Below are positions 15,420-25,380 of a stretch of 64,000 nt of DNA, piece by piece. Position 1 is the first letter of the stretch; each line of letters opens with the position of its first letter. A program made the position numbers and the translations under genes. Source of the DNA: Lysobacter sp036697405 (GTDB lineage: Bacteria > Pseudomonadota > Gammaproteobacteria > Xanthomonadales > Xanthomonadaceae); NCBI RefSeq assembly GCF_036697405.1, contig NZ_JBAHWA010000015.1:21275-85274 (forward strand), written 5' to 3'. The notes below the pieces were generated by a model. That model made no database searches. It saw only the letters and a program-made list of their open reading frames with translations, and was not told the DNA's origin.

Positions 15420-17053
15420 TCCGGCAGCGCCCGCTGCAGAATGGCTTCGAAACCAAGATCGCCCGGCAAGGTGCCGAAGGCGAGCCCGTGCGCGCCGTCC
15501 AGGCGGCTGCGGCAGAAGGCCTCGGCGCAGGGGCTGCGCGCATCCAGCAGAACGCCGGCCTGCAGGGCCAGCGCCAGGCGTTCGACCCAGTGCCGGGCCT
15601 GGCCTTCTTCGATGCGCAGGCCGCCGTCCAGCGCCGGCGCGAGTTCGGCGATGCGCGCGTCCAGCGCGGCGTGCGCGCCGCGATGACGATGCAATTGCGT
15701 CAGCACCGCGCGCCCAGCCTCGGGCTCGCGCGCCAGCGCGCGCAGCACGTCCAGGCATTGGATGTTGCCGCTGCCTTCCCAGATCGAGTTCAACGGCGCC
15801 TGCCGGTACAGCCGCGGCAACATCGATTCCTCGACGTAGCCGGCGCCGCCCAGGCATTCCTGGGCCTCGTTGACGAAGGCCGGCGCGCGCTTGCAGATCC
15901 AATACTTGCCCACCGCGGTGGCGATGCGCGCGTAGGCGGCCTCGCCGGCATCGTGCGGCGCGCGATCGACCGCGCGCGCGACCCGCAGGGAGAACTGCAG
16001 GGCGGCCTCGGCCTCGATCGCCAGGTCGGCCAGCACGTTGCGCATCAGGGCGTGCCCGACCAGGGCCTTGCCGAAGGCCTGGCGGTGGCGGGCATGGTGC
16101 AGCGCCTGCGCCAGGGCCATGCGCATCTCCGCCGCCGATCCCAGCATGCAGTCCAGGCGGGTCAGCATCACCATTTCGATGATGGTCGCCACGCCGCGGC
16201 CCTCGTCGCCGATGCGCCGCGCCCAGGCGTTTTCGAACTCCACCTCGGACGAGGCGTTGGACCAGTCGCCGAGTTTGTCCTTGAGCCGCATCAGGCGCAG
16301 CGCGTTGCGGCTGCCGTCGTCGCGCCAGCGCGGCAACAGGAAGCAGCTCAGGCCGCCGGGCGCCTGCGCCAAAACCAGGAAGGCGTCCGACATCGGCGCC
16401 GAGAAGAACCATTTGTGCCCGACCAGGCGGTACTCGTCGCCGGACAGCGGCGTGGCCACGGTCTGGTTGGCGCGCACGTCCGAACCGCCCTGCTTCTCGG
16501 TCATGCCCATGCCCAGGGTCACGCCGGCCTTGTCGCGCATCGGCAGGTCGCGGCCGTCGTAATGCGGCGCGGCGGCCTTGGCCGCCCACTCCGCCAGCGC
16601 CGGCGCATGCCGCAGCACCGGCATCGCGGCGTGGGTCATGGTCAGCGGGCAACTGCTGCCGGGTTCGACCTGATGGTGCAGGTAGCTGAGCGCGGCGCGC
16701 GCGACGTGCGCGCCGGGGCCGCCGTGGCGCCAGGAATAGCCGGCCACGCCATGCTCGATCGCGGCCTGCATCAGGGCGTGGTAGTTGGGATGGAACTCGA
16801 CCAGATCGATGCGCTGGCCGTAGCGATCGTGGCTACGCAGGCGCGGCCGATCGCGGTGGGCGTCGAAACTGAGCGCGTACAGCGCATCGCCGGCCAGGGC
16901 CGCATAGCGCGCCAAGTGCGCGCCGTGCTCGCCGCCGCCTTCGCGTGCGACCGCTTCGCGCAAGGCCTCGTCGTCGCGCCACAGATCGCGCGGCGCGAAC
17001 GGCGGCGGTTGATTCTCGACCCGATGGGTCGCGAACGGCGGCAGCTCGGACAT
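15416..17053 (-). CDS. aidB: AidB-type acyl-CoA dehydrogenase family protein
   Basis: The product has 545 residues, the usual AidB length. It matches E. coli AidB throughout, with FHPNYHALMQAA, PLTMTHAAMPVL, GMGMTEKQGGSDVRAN, YRLVGHKWFFSAP, RLKDKLGDWSNAS and NSIWEGSGNIQCLDVLRAL. AidB is an FAD protein of the acyl-CoA dehydrogenase fold that binds DNA and is induced by alkylating agents in E. coli; its exact chemistry is unsettled. The start at 17053 follows GGGAG by 6 bases. No ada or alkB gene is nearby, so an Ada-type response cannot be inferred from context. It is coupled to an L,D-transpeptidase gene, an unusual partner. Confidence 0.9.
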   Translation of the reverse strand: MSELPPFATHRVENQPPPFAPRDLWRDDEALREAVAREGGGEHGAHLARYAALAGDALYALSFDAHRDRPRLRSHDRYGQRIDLVEFHPNYHALMQAAIEHGVAGYSWRHGGPGAHVARAALSYLHHQVEPGSSCPLTMTHAAMPVLRHAPALAEWAAKAAAPHYDGRDLPMRDKAGVTLGMGMTEKQGGSDVRANQTVATPLSGDEYRLVGHKWFFSAPMSDAFLVLAQAPGGLSCFLLPRWRDDGSRNALRLMRLKDKLGDWSNASSEVEFENAWARRIGDEGRGVATIIEMVMLTRLDCMLGSAAEMRMALAQALHHARHRQAFGKALVGHALMRNVLADLAIEAEAALQFSLRVARAVDRAPHDAGEAAYARIATAVGKYWICKRAPAFVNEAQECLGGAGYVEESMLPRLYRQAPLNSIWEGSGNIQCLDVLRALAREPEAGRAVLTQLHRHRGAHAALDARIAELAPALDGGLRIEEGQARHWVERLALALQAGVLLDARSPCAEAFCRSRLDGAHGLAFGTLPGDLGFEAILQRALPE

Positions 17054-17142
17054 CGTCGACTCCCTGCGAACGGTGCGATGTCCCCGATTCTAATGGCTCC
17101 CGGCGCGTAGGGCCGTTATGTGGCGGATCGCGCTCGCGGCGC

Positions 17143-18384
17143 TCAGGCCTCCCCGTCCATGCGCTGCTCCAGCGCCCGCAGGAACGCCGGCGCCAGCGCC
17201 AGCGCGCCGAACCAGCCGCTGCGCAGGCCGGTCAGCACGCGCAGCATCTGGCCGCGCCCGCCGGGCACGCGCGACATCGGATGGAAGACGCGATCGCGCA
17301 GCGCCGCGATGCGGTCGTGCTCGGACTGGAACAGCGGCGTCAGCCAGCGGCTCCAGAAATGGTAGACGCCCACGTGCCTGCGCCGCTGGTCTTGATAGTG
17401 GGCCAGCGCCTGCGGAATATCGGGCCGCGCGCGCAAGGCGTCGCGCAGCGCCAGCGCGTCCAGCAGCGCCATGTTCACGCCCTGCCCCAATTGCGGACTC
17501 ATGGCGTGCGCGGCGTCGCCCAGCAGCACCGCGCGATCGCGATGCCAGCGTCGCGCGACCGCGTCGCGGTAGCGCGCCTGCGCCAAGCCCTGCGGTACCG
17601 CGGTGTCGCGCAGGCGTTCGGCCGCTTCCGGCCATACCGCCGCGACCGCCGCGCGCCAGGCGCCCTCGTCGTGGTTCGCCGCGCTGTCCAGCGCCGCCAC
17701 CGGCAGGCTCCAGAAGAAGCTCAATCGCTGGCTGGCGTCGCCGGGACGGCTGCCGACCGGCAGCATGCCGACCATGCGCCGCGCGCCGACGTAACGCTGG
17801 CGCAGTTCGTCCTGCCAGGCCCAGTCGCCGCGTTCGACCAGGCACCATTGCGCGCCCCAGGGATAGGGCCGATCCAGCGCCGGCGGCGCCACGCCCGCGC
17901 GCAGCAGCGAGGCCGCGCCGTTGGCGACGATCACCAGATCGTAAGGGCCGTGCTCGTCGCCGCCGGCGTCGCGCAGCAGACCGCGCTGGTGATCGACGGC
18001 GACGATGTCGCGGCCGCAGTGCACGCGCCGGCCTTCGTTCCAGGCCTGATCCAGCAGCGCGAACAACGCGCCACGCTGCAGGCCCAGGCCAAAGTAGCGC
18101 CAGTGCAATTCGCGATAGCGCATGTCCATGACCGCGCGCCCGCTCGCCGTCTCGCCGTACAGCCGTCGCACGCGCGCGCCATAGCCAAGCGCGGCATCGA
18201 GCAGGCCCAGTTCCCACAGCACGCCCAGTCCGGTGGGCTGGAGCAGGAAGCCGGCGCCGACCGGCCCGAGCACCGGCGCGCGCTCGAACGCTTCGACCGT
18301 ATGGCCGTCGCGACTGAGCAGCAAGGCCGCCGCCTGGCCGCCGCTGCCGTAGCCGACGATGCCGATGCGCAAGGCGGCGCTCAT
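17143..18384 (-). CDS. FAD-dependent monooxygenase (aromatic hydroxylase family)
   Basis: The product has 413 residues of the PHBH/UbiH-like flavoprotein hydroxylase family. The FAD-binding GxGxxG region is IGIVGYGSGGQAAALLL at the N-terminus and the acidic end of the second strand is EAFER. The second FAD motif is AVLLGDAAHAMSPQLGQGVN. Such enzymes use NAD(P)H and O2 to hydroxylate aromatic or polyketide substrates; the substrate here is unknown. It stands alone between aidB and the cold-shock gene on the same strand, 89 bases upstream of aidB. Confidence 0.85.
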   Translation of the reverse strand: MSAALRIGIVGYGSGGQAAALLLSRDGHTVEAFERAPVLGPVGAGFLLQPTGLGVLWELGLLDAALGYGARVRRLYGETASGRAVMDMRYRELHWRYFGLGLQRGALFALLDQAWNEGRRVHCGRDIVAVDHQRGLLRDAGGDEHGPYDLVIVANGAASLLRAGVAPPALDRPYPWGAQWCLVERGDWAWQDELRQRYVGARRMVGMLPVGSRPGDASQRLSFFWSLPVAALDSAANHDEGAWRAAVAAVWPEAAERLRDTAVPQGLAQARYRDAVARRWHRDRAVLLGDAAHAMSPQLGQGVNMALLDALALRDALRARPDIPQALAHYQDQRRRHVGVYHFWSRWLTPLFQSEHDRIAALRDRVFHPMSRVPGGRGQMLRVLTGLRSGWFGALALAPAFLRALEQRMDGEA

Positions 18385-18395
18385 GCGCTATGCCA

Positions 18396-18422
18396 AGAAA
18401 AAGGCCCCGCCGTAGCGGGGCC
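18396..18422 (-). terminator. Intrinsic terminator of the cold-shock gene
   Basis: GGCCCCGC (18403-18410), a CGTA loop and GCGGGGCC (18415-18422) form a perfect stem, followed on the minus strand by TTTTTCTT. It lies about 80 bases past the stop of the cold-shock gene and just ahead of the monooxygenase gene, so the two are probably separate units. Confidence 0.8.
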
Positions 18423-18505
18423 TGGAAACCAGTCCGGGCCGGATCGCGTCTGCGAGCAGCGCACTCGCGAGCAGCGCACCCGCGAACATCGGCCTAGCCA
18501 ATCGA

Positions 18506-18712
18506 TCACGCCGCTGGCGTCACTTCGGACGCCTGTGCGCCCTTCGGTCCTTGGGTCAGTTGGTAGCTGACGCGCTGGCCTTCCTGCAAGCTGCGAAATC
18601 CCTTCGCAACGATGGCGGAGAAGTGGACGAATACATCGGCGCTGCCGTCTTCGGGCGAGATGAAGCCGAAGCCCTTGGCGTCGTTGAACCATTTCACGGT
18701 GCCGTACTGCAT
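18506..18712 (-). CDS. Cold-shock domain protein (CspA family)
   Basis: The product has 68 residues if it starts at the ATG at 18712, where family homology begins (MQYGTVKWFNDAKGFGFISP). The RNA-binding motifs RNP1 (KGFGFI) and RNP2 (VFVHF) are intact. An in-frame ATG at 18754 would add 14 residues with no homology. The preferred ATG is only one base from AAGGA, so the start is slightly uncertain. CspA-type proteins bind single-stranded RNA or DNA and relieve secondary structure. It is monocistronic, with its own promoter-like sequence and terminator. Confidence 0.92.
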   Translation of the reverse strand: MQYGTVKWFNDAKGFGFISPEDGSADVFVHFSAIVAKGFRSLQEGQRVSYQLTQGPKGAQASEVTPAA

Positions 18713-18782
18713 ATCCTTATTGACCTCATGCTGGATGCGTTTGTCGTGCGCCATCGCGTCGGGGCGACCGAGACGCCTCGCG

Positions 18783-18813
18783 AGTATATGCAAACTGAAC
18801 AGGATGATGACAA
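18783..18813 (-). promoter_or_regulatory. Putative sigma-70-type promoter of the cold-shock gene
   Basis: On the minus strand, TTGTCA (18813-18808) and TATACT (18788-18783) are separated by 19 bases. Both boxes are near consensus but the spacing is on the long side. It would give a 5' leader of about 65 bases before the ATG at 18712. Confidence 0.45.
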
Positions 18814-18904
18814 GCGTCTGAGCGAGGATTGCGGGCATTGCGGCGGAGCAAACTCCGACGCAAGGTCCGACTGACGCTGAGCGTCAGAAAATTTGCGATG
18901 CCGA

Positions 18905-19678
18905 TCACTTTGCCAACAGCGTCGCCAGCAATTTCGGCAGTTCCGCGGTCGCCGCGGCGACGTGGTCGAGCACGTCCTGCAGGGTGATCACTTCGTCCGG
19001 ATCCGGGCCGGCGCCGGCGGCCCAGTTGGCGACGATCGCCAGGCAGGCGTAATCCAGGCCCAGTTCGCGCGCGAGCCCGGCCTCGGGCATGCCGGTCATG
19101 CCGACCAGGTCGCAGCCGTCGCGGCGCATGCGCAGGATTTCGGCGCGCGTTTCCAGGCGCGGCCCTTGGGTGGCGCCGTAGCAGCCCTCGCCGACCATCG
19201 CCACGCCGGCCTCGCGCGCGGCCGCGATCACCGCCTGGCGCAGGCTGCGCGTGTAGGGTTCGCCGAAATCGACGTGCAGCACGTCGCCGCCGCCGCGGCC
19301 TTCGGCGTCGACTTCGCACAGGGTCGACACGCGGCCCCAGGTGTAGTCGATCAACTGGTCCGGACAGGCGAGCACGCGCGGGCCGAAACGTTCGGTGATG
19401 CCGCCGACGGTGTTGAGCGCCAGCACGCGCTGCGCGCCCAGCGCCTGCAGCGCGGCGAGATTGGCGCGGTAGTTGATCAGGTGCGGCGCCAGCGAATGGC
19501 CTTCGCCGTGGCGCGCCAGGAACGCGACCCGGCGACCGCCCAGGGTGCCGATCCGGATCGGGCCGGACGGCGCACCGTAGCGCGTGAGCGGCTGATGGGT
19601 TTCCACGTCGGCCAATTCGGCCAGTTTGTACAGGCCGGTGCCGCCGATGACCGCCAGTTCGATGCGAGCCTCGCCCAT
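18905..19678 (-). CDS. S-methyl-5'-thioinosine phosphorylase (MTAP/PNP family)
   Basis: The product has 257 residues. It belongs to the MTAP/PNP family 2: phosphate site GGTGLY, ARHGEGHSLAPHLINYRAN, and substrate region VGEGCYGATQGPRLET followed by DLVGMTGMPEAGLARELGL. Pseudomonas PA3004-type relatives act on 5'-methylthioinosine, giving hypoxanthine and 5-methylthioribose-1-phosphate. The specificity is supported by context: the gene starts one base after hpt, whose enzyme recycles hypoxanthine. An MTA or guanosine phosphorylase activity cannot be excluded from sequence reading alone. It ends the nagZ-hpt operon. Confidence 0.85.
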   Translation of the reverse strand: MGEARIELAVIGGTGLYKLAELADVETHQPLTRYGAPSGPIRIGTLGGRRVAFLARHGEGHSLAPHLINYRANLAALQALGAQRVLALNTVGGITERFGPRVLACPDQLIDYTWGRVSTLCEVDAEGRGGGDVLHVDFGEPYTRSLRQAVIAAAREAGVAMVGEGCYGATQGPRLETRAEILRMRRDGCDLVGMTGMPEAGLARELGLDYACLAIVANWAAGAGPDPDEVITLQDVLDHVAAATAELPKLLATLLAK

Positions 19679-19679
19679 C

Positions 19680-20249
19680 TCAGTCCTTCAATGCGTAGAT
19701 CGCGGGCAGGTTGCGGCCCTGCTCGTGGTAGTCCATGCCGTAGCCGAACACGTAACGGTCCGGCACTTCCACGCCGACGTAATCGGCGCAGATGCCGGGC
19801 ACGCAGCGGTCGTGGGCCTTGACCGCGAGCGCGGCGATGCGCACCTCGCTGGCGCCCTGCTCGCGGCACCATTCGCGGATCGCGTGCAGGGTGTGGCCCT
19901 CGTCGAGGATGTCGTCGGCCAGCAGCACGCGGCGGCCGCCGAGCGGGGTCGCCGGGCGATGCTTCCAGACCAGCTCGCCGCCCGAGGTCTCGCCGCGGTA
20001 ACGGGTCGCATGCAGATAGTCGAACTCCAGGTCCAGGCCGCGCTCGCCCAGTTCCATCGCCAGCTGCGCGGCGAACGGCAGGCCGCCGTGCATCACGGTC
20101 AGGTAGACCGGACGCTCGCCGTCGTAGTCCTTGCGGATCGCGTCGGCCATACGCGCGATCGCCTGCTCCAGCGTCTTGCGGTCCAGCAGCAGATCGGCGT
20201 TGCGCAGCGCCGCAGCCAGGTCGGCGCCGTTGCCGGTGGCGGCGCTCAT
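19680..20249 (-). CDS. hpt: Hypoxanthine-guanine phosphoribosyltransferase
   Basis: The product has 189 residues. The PRPP-binding motif is VLLADDILDEGHTL, and the flexible-loop region and GVEVPDRYVFGYGMDYHEQGRN end match bacterial Hpt. The ATG at 20249 overlaps the nagZ stop by one base (TGATG), so it is translationally coupled. The enzyme converts hypoxanthine or guanine and PRPP to IMP or GMP. It sits between nagZ and methylthioinosine phosphorylase, where it would use the hypoxanthine the latter releases. Confidence 0.93.
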   Translation of the reverse strand: MSAATGNGADLAAALRNADLLLDRKTLEQAIARMADAIRKDYDGERPVYLTVMHGGLPFAAQLAMELGERGLDLEFDYLHATRYRGETSGGELVWKHRPATPLGGRRVLLADDILDEGHTLHAIREWCREQGASEVRIAALAVKAHDRCVPGICADYVGVEVPDRYVFGYGMDYHEQGRNLPAIYALKD

Positions 20250-21244
20250 CAAGCCAGTCCCTCGACGCGGCCGCGGCTTTCGCCGTAGCGCCGGTCGGCG
20301 ATCAGGCCGTCCCAGCCCATCGCGCCGCGACCGATCAGGCCGGTCAGGGCCATGGTGTTGAGCTTGCGGCCGGCGACCGCGGCCAGCGATTCCTCGACCA
20401 GGTTCGGATGGCAGACCAGGACCACGTCGCAACCCGCGTCCAGATGCGCGTCGATGCGCGCCTTGACGCCGCCGGCCGAGAACGCCGCGGCCATGCCGAT
20501 ATCGTCGCTGAAGACCACGCCGCGGAAGCCCATTTCCTTGCGCAGGATCTCCTCGATCCAGCGCTGCGAGTAACCGGCCGGCTCCGGCGCGACCTGCGGA
20601 TAGACCACGTGCGCCATCATCACCGCGTCGGCCTTGGCCTCGATGCCGGCGACGAACGGAATCAGATCGGTCGCGCGCATCTCGTCCAGGCTGCGGCGAT
20701 CGACGGCGTTGTCGAAATGGGTGTCCTCCAGCACCGAGCCGTGGCCCGGGAAATGCTTGAGCGTGGCCGCCATGCCGGCCGCGTGCATGCCGCGCACGTA
20801 GGCGCGGGTGAATTCGGCGACCACCTGCGGATCGGCGTCGAAGGCGCGGTCGCCGATGGCGAGATTGCCGCGGCCCAGGTCGACCACCGGCGCGAAGCTG
20901 AGGTCGACGCCGCTGGCCTGCACCTCCTGCGCCATCAGCCAGGCGTGCTCCTCGGCCAGCTTGAGCGCCGCGGCGCGGTCGTTCGCGTAGCGGCGGCCGA
21001 ACCCTTCCAGCGCCGGCAGCGCGCTGTAGCCCTCGCGGAAACGCTGCACGCGCCCGCCTTCCTGGTCCACGCAGATCAGCTGCGGACGCGGCGCGGCGGC
21101 GCGGATCGCGGCCGACAGGTCGGCGACCTGCGCCTTGGAAGCGAAATTGCGGGTGAACAGGATCACGCCGGCGCAGGCATCGTGCTGCAACCAGTCGCGC
21201 TCTTGCGCGGTGAGTTCGGTACCGGCGACGCCGATCACGAGCAT
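20249..21244 (-). CDS. nagZ: Beta-N-acetylhexosaminidase, GH3 family
   Basis: The product has 331 residues, the normal length of proteobacterial NagZ. Family motifs are CVDQEGGRVQRF, the catalytic loop LKHFPGHGSVLEDTHF near residue 165, and the nucleophile Asp in VVFSDDIGM. The start at 21244 follows TAGGAG by 7 bases. NagZ is a cytoplasmic enzyme that removes N-acetylglucosamine from anhydro-muropeptides during wall recycling, a step that can influence AmpC beta-lactamase induction. It heads a three-gene operon with hpt and the phosphorylase gene. Confidence 0.95.
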   Translation of the reverse strand: MLVIGVAGTELTAQERDWLQHDACAGVILFTRNFASKAQVADLSAAIRAAAPRPQLICVDQEGGRVQRFREGYSALPALEGFGRRYANDRAAALKLAEEHAWLMAQEVQASGVDLSFAPVVDLGRGNLAIGDRAFDADPQVVAEFTRAYVRGMHAAGMAATLKHFPGHGSVLEDTHFDNAVDRRSLDEMRATDLIPFVAGIEAKADAVMMAHVVYPQVAPEPAGYSQRWIEEILRKEMGFRGVVFSDDIGMAAAFSAGGVKARIDAHLDAGCDVVLVCHPNLVEESLAAVAGRKLNTMALTGLIGRGAMGWDGLIADRRYGESRGRVEGLA

Positions 21245-21429
21245 GCGGGGACTCCTAGCGGGTATGGCTGCGCTGACTGCGCGGGGGCCATTGTCTCGCA
21301 GAAGCCGCTACAGGCGTAGTCCGGGCCTGGCGGCGGGCCGTGGCTTGGGGTTTCGGGGCCGTTTCACGAAATGGCAACGATCGGCGGCCGCCGTTGCGCA
21401 TCCTCGGTAGGAGGCACAGCGACCCGGAC

Positions 21430-21945
21430 TCAGGGCGCCAGGCCCGCGCGCTCCTCGGCGCTCCAGTCCGCGTAGGGCCGCGTGGCCAGGGCCAGGTTGT
21501 AGTAACGCGCGGCATCGGTGACCTCGCGGCCCAGCCAGTCCGGACGTGCGTAGGCCTCGTCGGCGTGCTCGAGTTCCAACTCGGCCACCACCAGCCCGGC
21601 GTTGTCGCCCAGGAACTCGTCGACCTCCCACAGGTGGCCCTGGTGCTCGACGTAATGACGGCGCTTGTCGATGGCGCCGCCGGTGCACAGCGCCATCAGC
21701 GCGCGCGCGTCGGCGACCGGAATCGGATAGTCGAACTCCTGGCGGGTATGGCCGAGCTCGCGCGACTTGAGATTGAGGTAGGCCGCATCGCCGGCGATGC
21801 GCACGCGCACCGAGGCCTTCATCGCGCCGCTGTCGAGCAGGGCCAGGTCGTTGAGATAGCCCTGCGCCATCGCCACCGTTTCGCGCGCGGCATCGCGCCA
21901 GCCGTCGCCCGTCACCAGAAACTTGCGCTCGATCTCGATACCCAT
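21430..21945 (-). CDS. CYTH domain protein (triphosphate tunnel metalloenzyme)
   Basis: The product has 171 residues made of a single CYTH domain. The signature MGIEIERKFLV opens the protein, and charged tunnel strands alternate through it (ASVRVRIAG, YLNLKSRELG, RQEFDYPI, DKRRHYV, WEVDEFLG, VVAELELE). Bacterial members hydrolyse inorganic tripolyphosphate or make cAMP; the short type without a CHAD domain is usually a triphosphatase. No biochemical subtype can be fixed here. It is divergent from the subtilase gene. Confidence 0.88.
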   Translation of the reverse strand: MGIEIERKFLVTGDGWRDAARETVAMAQGYLNDLALLDSGAMKASVRVRIAGDAAYLNLKSRELGHTRQEFDYPIPVADARALMALCTGGAIDKRRHYVEHQGHLWEVDEFLGDNAGLVVAELELEHADEAYARPDWLGREVTDAARYYNLALATRPYADWSAEERAGLAP

Positions 21946-22443
21946 CGTCCACCTGTGCGATATGTCGGATCCACAAGGCGAAAATCCGAGGCCGCGATTC
22001 TATCCGTTGCGCGGGCGTTCGGGCGCGCACGCGCCGCGCGAAGCCCAGGGCTTGTCCTCGCCCTGCGGCCAGGAACGCAACGCAATCGCGAATCGACCGA
22101 GCGCGTTGCGCGGGGCTCCGCCGCGTCCATACGAAGTACCGTTTCGTAGGCCGCTGGCGCCCCGGCCGGAAGCGACCGGGCTGCGCAGTCCGGCGGCGAA
22201 CCGCGCATCGCGCCGCTCGAGCGAGCCACGCCCGCATGAGGGATTTCCCCTAGAACTCGGCAGGATTTTGCTGAACAGCGGAACCTAACTGGGGGTTTGG
22301 CGCAGCTTATGTGCCTTTGGCGTGCCAACCGCATTCACAATCCGCATCGGTTGCCGCAACGCAGCAAACACCCGGCTTTTTTCCCGCTACATTCGGCCGC
22401 AGCCGTCCTCTGCCTGGGCGGCCTCAACGGGGTCCATAGCCTT
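21946..22443. other. Noncoding region between CYTH and subtilase genes
   Basis: About 500 bases without a credible gene. It should hold the divergent promoters. No convincing promoter pair or repeat was found. A frame from 22297 is continuous with the subtilase, but its extra residues have no coding character and precede the real signal peptide. Confidence 0.5.
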
Positions 22444-23820
<1,377 letters not shown>

Positions 23821-23838
23821 ATCCGCGCCGTCGCAACG

Positions 23839-23869
23839 AAAGAACCCGGCCATGGCCGGGTTCTTTTTT
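23839..23869 (+). terminator. Intrinsic terminator of the subtilase gene
   Basis: AAGAACCCGGC, a CATG loop and GCCGGGTTCTT form a strong stem followed by TTTTTT, 20 bases past the protease stop. A-rich sequence on the other side means it may also serve rlmD, which converges on it. Confidence 0.88.
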
Positions 23870-23890
23870 GGGCGATACGACGGGCTCGGA

Positions 23891-25234
23891 TCAGGGCTCG
23901 AACAGGGCGATCGATTCCACGTGCGCGGTGTGCGGGAACATGTCCATCACCCCGGCGGCGCGCAGCTTCCATCCCTTCTCGCGCACCAGATAGCCGGCAT
24001 CGCGCGCCAGCGAAGCCGGATGGCAGCTGACGTAGACGATGCGCTTGAACTGCTTCAGCGGCAGCTGGGTGAGCACGAAATCGGCGCCCGAACGCGGCGG
24101 ATCCAGCAGCAGGCGATCGAAACCCTCGCGCATCCAGGCTTCGTCGCTGAGGTCCTTGCCCAGATCGGCGGCGTAGAACTGGGCGTTGCCCAGGCCGTTG
24201 CGCTCGGCGTTCTCTCGCGCGCGCTTGACCAGCCCGGCTTCGCCTTCCACGCCCACCACTTCGCGCACCGTGCGTGCGAGCGGCAGGGTGAAGTTGCCCA
24301 GGCCCGCGAACAGGTCGAGCACGCGGTCTTCGGGCTGCGGCGCCAGCAGGTCCAGCGCGTGCTGGATCATGCGGCCGTTGAGGCCGGCGTTGACCTGGAT
24401 GAAGTCGAGCGGGCGGAACGCCAGCTCCAGGTTCCATTGCGGCAGAGTGAACGCCAGGCGCGGCTCGGCCGGCCACAGCGGATGCACGCTGTCGACGCCG
24501 CCGGGCTGCAGGAACACCGCGAAGCGATGTTCGCGCGCGAACGCGACGATGGCCTCGCGGTCGGATTCCGACAGCGGCGAGAGGTGGCGAAAGGTCAGCG
24601 CCACGCCGCTGTGGGCGTTGTCGCCGTCGTCGGGCATGGCGTCGCCGGCGATGAACTCGACCTGCGGAATCTCGCGCCGCGCCTGCAAGCCGTCGACCAG
24701 CGCGGCGAGCGCGGCGATCTTGTCGCCGACCGCCGGGATCACGGTCTCGCAACGCGCGATGTCGGCGACGAAGCGCGGATCGGTTTCGCGGAAACCGACC
24801 AGGGTCTTGTCTTTCTTCTCGACCCGGCGCACCGAGAAGCGGCCCTTGCGGCGATAGCCCCAGGCCGAGTCGGTCAGCGCCGGCAGCACGCGCTCGGGCG
24901 TGACATGGCCGATGCGCTCCAGGTTTTCCAGCAGCACGTTCTGCTTGGCCAGGATTTGCTGGTCCTCGGCCATGTGCTGCAGGGCGCAGCCGCCGCAGGT
25001 GCCGAAATGCAGGCAGCGCGGCGCGACGCGGTCCGCCGAGGCCTCCAGCACCTCCAGCGTCACCGCTTCGTCGTAGCTGCGCGAGCGCGCGGTCTGCTTG
25101 GCCATCACGCGCTCGCCGGGCAAGGCGCCGGCGATGAAGACCGCTTTGCCGTCCGGGCGCCGGGCGACGCCGCGGCCATCATGGGTGAGGCCGCCGATGG
25201 CGGCCTCGAAGGGGGTTTGATCGATGCGGGCCAC
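23891..25234 (-). CDS. rlmD: 23S rRNA (uracil-1939-C5) methyltransferase
   Basis: The product has 447 residues. An N-terminal TRAM domain comes first, then the iron-sulfur cysteines C74, C80 and C83 (CLHFGTCGGC) with a fourth cysteine further on. The SAM-dependent Rossmann domain has VLDLFAGLGNFTLPL, LLLDPPRSGAD and the nucleophile loop VYVSCHPASLARD, and the protein ends in MFPHTAHVESIALFEP. This is the RlmD (RumA) subgroup, which makes m5U in 23S rRNA. It is transcribed alone. Confidence 0.95.
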   Translation of the reverse strand: MARIDQTPFEAAIGGLTHDGRGVARRPDGKAVFIAGALPGERVMAKQTARSRSYDEAVTLEVLEASADRVAPRCLHFGTCGGCALQHMAEDQQILAKQNVLLENLERIGHVTPERVLPALTDSAWGYRRKGRFSVRRVEKKDKTLVGFRETDPRFVADIARCETVIPAVGDKIAALAALVDGLQARREIPQVEFIAGDAMPDDGDNAHSGVALTFRHLSPLSESDREAIVAFAREHRFAVFLQPGGVDSVHPLWPAEPRLAFTLPQWNLELAFRPLDFIQVNAGLNGRMIQHALDLLAPQPEDRVLDLFAGLGNFTLPLARTVREVVGVEGEAGLVKRARENAERNGLGNAQFYAADLGKDLSDEAWMREGFDRLLLDPPRSGADFVLTQLPLKQFKRIVYVSCHPASLARDAGYLVREKGWKLRAAGVMDMFPHTAHVESIALFEP

Positions 25235-25278
25235 AGCTGCTGGCAGGAATCAGAGGCCGCGCATTGTCGCAGAAAGGC

Positions 25279-25373
25279 CGGGATTGGGGATTCGAGATTC
25301 GGGATTCGGTTCAGGCGGCCAGGCCGCGGCCGGCGATGGCCGGCGAATCCCGCAACCCCGATCCCGAATCCCG
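25279..25373. repeat. GGGATTC/GAATCCC inverted-repeat element (copy 1 of 3)
   Basis: The left arm (25279-25309) is a run of degenerate 7-bp GGGATTC/GGGATTG units. The right arm (25344-25373) is the complementary CGAATCC and CGATCCC type. The loop is GC-rich. It lies between ydbL and rlmD. Two elements of the same build are at 34032-34118 and 61947-62046. Confidence 0.7.
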
Positions 25374-25380
25374 TGCTCGC

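Noticed and set aside
18871..18887. CTGACGC/GCGTCAG hairpin as terminator of the methylthioinosine phosphorylase gene
   Set aside because: The stem is only 7 bp and no U-tract follows on the minus strand. A regulatory site is possible but unsupported.
22297..22443. Upstream extension of the subtilase start
   Set aside because: The extra 49 residues precede a good signal peptide at 22444 and have no coding character.
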